Shown here piece after piece: positions 22,030 through 23,075 of a DNA stretch of 23,075 nucleotides (positions within the stretch are counted from its first letter, which is position 1; each line of letters begins with the position of its first letter). Position numbers and translations under genes: made by a program. Under the pieces are notes generated by a model, which was not told the DNA's origin, made no database searches, and saw only the letters and a list, made by a program, of their open reading frames with translations. This stretch comes from CAVBBU01 sp963593765. Lineage in GTDB: Bacteria > Bacillota > Clostridia > Lachnospirales > Lachnospiraceae. The stretch is taken from positions 1 to 23,075 of the forward strand of contig CAVBBU010000022.1 in the NCBI GenBank assembly GCA_963593765.1, read 5' to 3'.

Positions 22030-23075
22030 ATGAACAAAAAAGCGATTATTGCTATGAGCGGCGGAGTTGATTCAAGTGTAGCCGCATATCTTATGAAGGA
22101 GCAGGGCTTTGAATGTATGGGCGTAACTATGAAGCTCTTTCAAAATGAGGATATAGGTATATCTAAGGAACACTCGTGCTGCTCTCTTGATGACATAGAC
22201 GATGCAAGAAGCGTGGCATATGCACTTGATATGCCTTATCATGTTTTTAATTTTTCTGATAGGTTTGATGAATGTGTTATTAAAAAATTTGTCAGCTCAT
22301 ACGAGCATGGCTGCACGCCTAATCCTTGCATAGATTGTAATCGCTATCTTAAGTTTGACAAGCTATATAATCGTGCCGCCGAGCTTGGATATAATTATGT
22401 AGTAACAGGGCATTATGCAAGAATAGAATATGATTCTAAAAGCGATAGGTTTCTTCTTAAAAAGGCTGTTGATGCTACCAAGGATCAAAGCTATGTTTTG
22501 TATTCTCTAACTAAGGAGCAGCTATCACATACTCTTTTCCCTCTTGGCGGTCTTACTAAAAATGAAGCAAGGGATATAGCTGCTTCTCAGGGCTTTGTTA
22601 ATGCAAGAAAGCATGACAGTCAGGATATATGCTTTGTAATTAATGGCAGATATGGTGACTTTATAAAAGGCTACACGGGGCGAGCTTATCCTGAGGGTGA
22701 CTTTGTAGACCTTGAGGGCCATGTCCTCGGAAGGCACAAGGGAATAATTTATTATACTATAGGGCAAAGACGTGGACTTGGGCTTTCTCTTAAGGAGTCT
22801 TTGTATGTATGTAAGCTTGATATACCTAATAATAGAGTTATTCTTGGCAGGGATAGCGACCTGTATTCTACAAGGCTTAAGGCAAATAATATTAATTTAA
22901 TATCAGTAGATAGTATAGATAAGCCAATGCATCTAAAGGCTAAGACTAGATACCGCCAGGTAGAGGAGTGGGCAAGCGTAGTCCAAACTGACAGCGACAT
23001 ACTTAGCATAGAATTTGATACACCCCAGCGTGCTATAACATCTGGGCAGGCAGTGGTTTTATATGATGGAGATGT
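22030..23075 (+). CDS. mnmA: tRNA-specific 2-thiouridylase MnmA (TrmU), cut by the window end
   Basis: Translated directly: 348 codons are visible and open to the last base, about 10-15 residues short of the usual length (about 360). It adenylates and thiolates U34 of tRNA-Lys, -Glu and -Gln. The PP-loop SGGVDSS is at 10-16, and the catalytic Cys100 in TPNPCIDCN and Cys201 in SQDICFV correspond to E. coli Cys102 and Cys199. GHYARI (127-132), TKDQSYVLY and YTIGQRRGLG are further family blocks. An insertion NEDIGISKEHSCC (39-51), with two adjacent cysteines, is common in clostridial MnmA. GAGGG lies 5 nt before the ATG. It is paired with the upstream cysteine desulfurase. Confidence 0.96.
   Translation, partial: MNKKAIIAMSGGVDSSVAAYLMKEQGFECMGVTMKLFQNEDIGISKEHSCCSLDDIDDARSVAYALDMPYHVFNFSDRFDECVIKKFVSSYEHGCTPNPCIDCNRYLKFDKLYNRAAELGYNYVVTGHYARIEYDSKSDRFLLKKAVDATKDQSYVLYSLTKEQLSHTLFPLGGLTKNEARDIAASQGFVNARKHDSQDICFVINGRYGDFIKGYTGRAYPEGDFVDLEGHVLGRHKGIIYYTIGQRRGLGLSLKESLYVCKLDIPNNRVILGRDSDLYSTRLKANNINLISVDSIDKPMHLKAKTRYRQVEEWASVVQTDSDILSIEFDTPQRAITSGQAVVLYDGD

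Overview
The window looks like a chromosomal segment of a low-to-moderate G+C Firmicute, most likely of the family Lachnospiraceae (class Clostridia). The basis is heavy ATA/AGG codon use, strong GGAGG-type ribosome binding sites, a DUF3881 protein (a family I know mainly from Lachnospiraceae), a Firmicute-type GlpP antiterminator and a clostridial-style MnmA. Genus cannot be read from the sequence. There are no transposases, phage genes or CRISPR arrays. A 387-base run of N (19313-19699) is an assembly gap that hides the ends of two genes.

Layout. (1) 76-1660, + strand: a cytosolic PAS-type histidine kinase overlapping its NarL/LuxR response regulator. (2) 1670-5020, - strand: a three-gene unit reading exonuclease, DUF3881, D-Ala-D-Ala carboxypeptidase. 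Its probable promoter is back to back with that of a tRNA-Arg(CCU) gene (5115-5188, + strand), and the two promoters appear to share one -35 hexamer. (3) 5196-9560, - strand: an MBOAT O-acyltransferase followed by two tandem SGNH-like membrane-anchored proteins. This is the AlgI/AlgJ-X or DltB/DltD type of arrangement for acylating an extracellular polymer. The two SGNH genes share an almost identical 3' segment, and the MBOAT gene carries a G8 homopolymer in its coding strand. (4) 9584-10717, - strand: a DJ-1/YajL-family protein and a GlpP-family antiterminator, preceded by a perfect 11-bp stem-loop. (5) 10806-17528, - strand: a catabolic operon of six genes, in order galactitol-type PTS EIIC, D-2-hydroxyacid dehydrogenase, short-chain dehydrogenase, class II aldolase, FGGY kinase, second D-2-hydroxyacid dehydrogenase. 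It has a good sigma-A promoter, a leader of about 200 nt and several operator-like inverted repeats. (6) 17994-20130, - strand: a MATE efflux protein and a GNAT acetyltransferase, both cut by the gap. (7) 20209-23075, + strand: a DUF1275/YoaK membrane protein, an IscS/NifS-type cysteine desulfurase and mnmA (cut by the window end), which together suggest sulfur delivery for tRNA 2-thiouridine.

How the genes may work together. The catabolic operon has the logic import/phosphorylate, oxidise/reduce, phosphorylate, aldol cleavage, which suits a polyol, ketose or sugar acid. The substrate cannot be told from sequence, and no EIIA or EIIB is present. The MBOAT/SGNH block probably decorates a surface glycan, and its G8 tract makes phase variation worth testing. 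Several starts were moved from the longest open frame on the strength of ribosome binding sites: SGNH gene 2 to 7999, FGGY kinase to 13379, and possibly the histidine kinase to 82.
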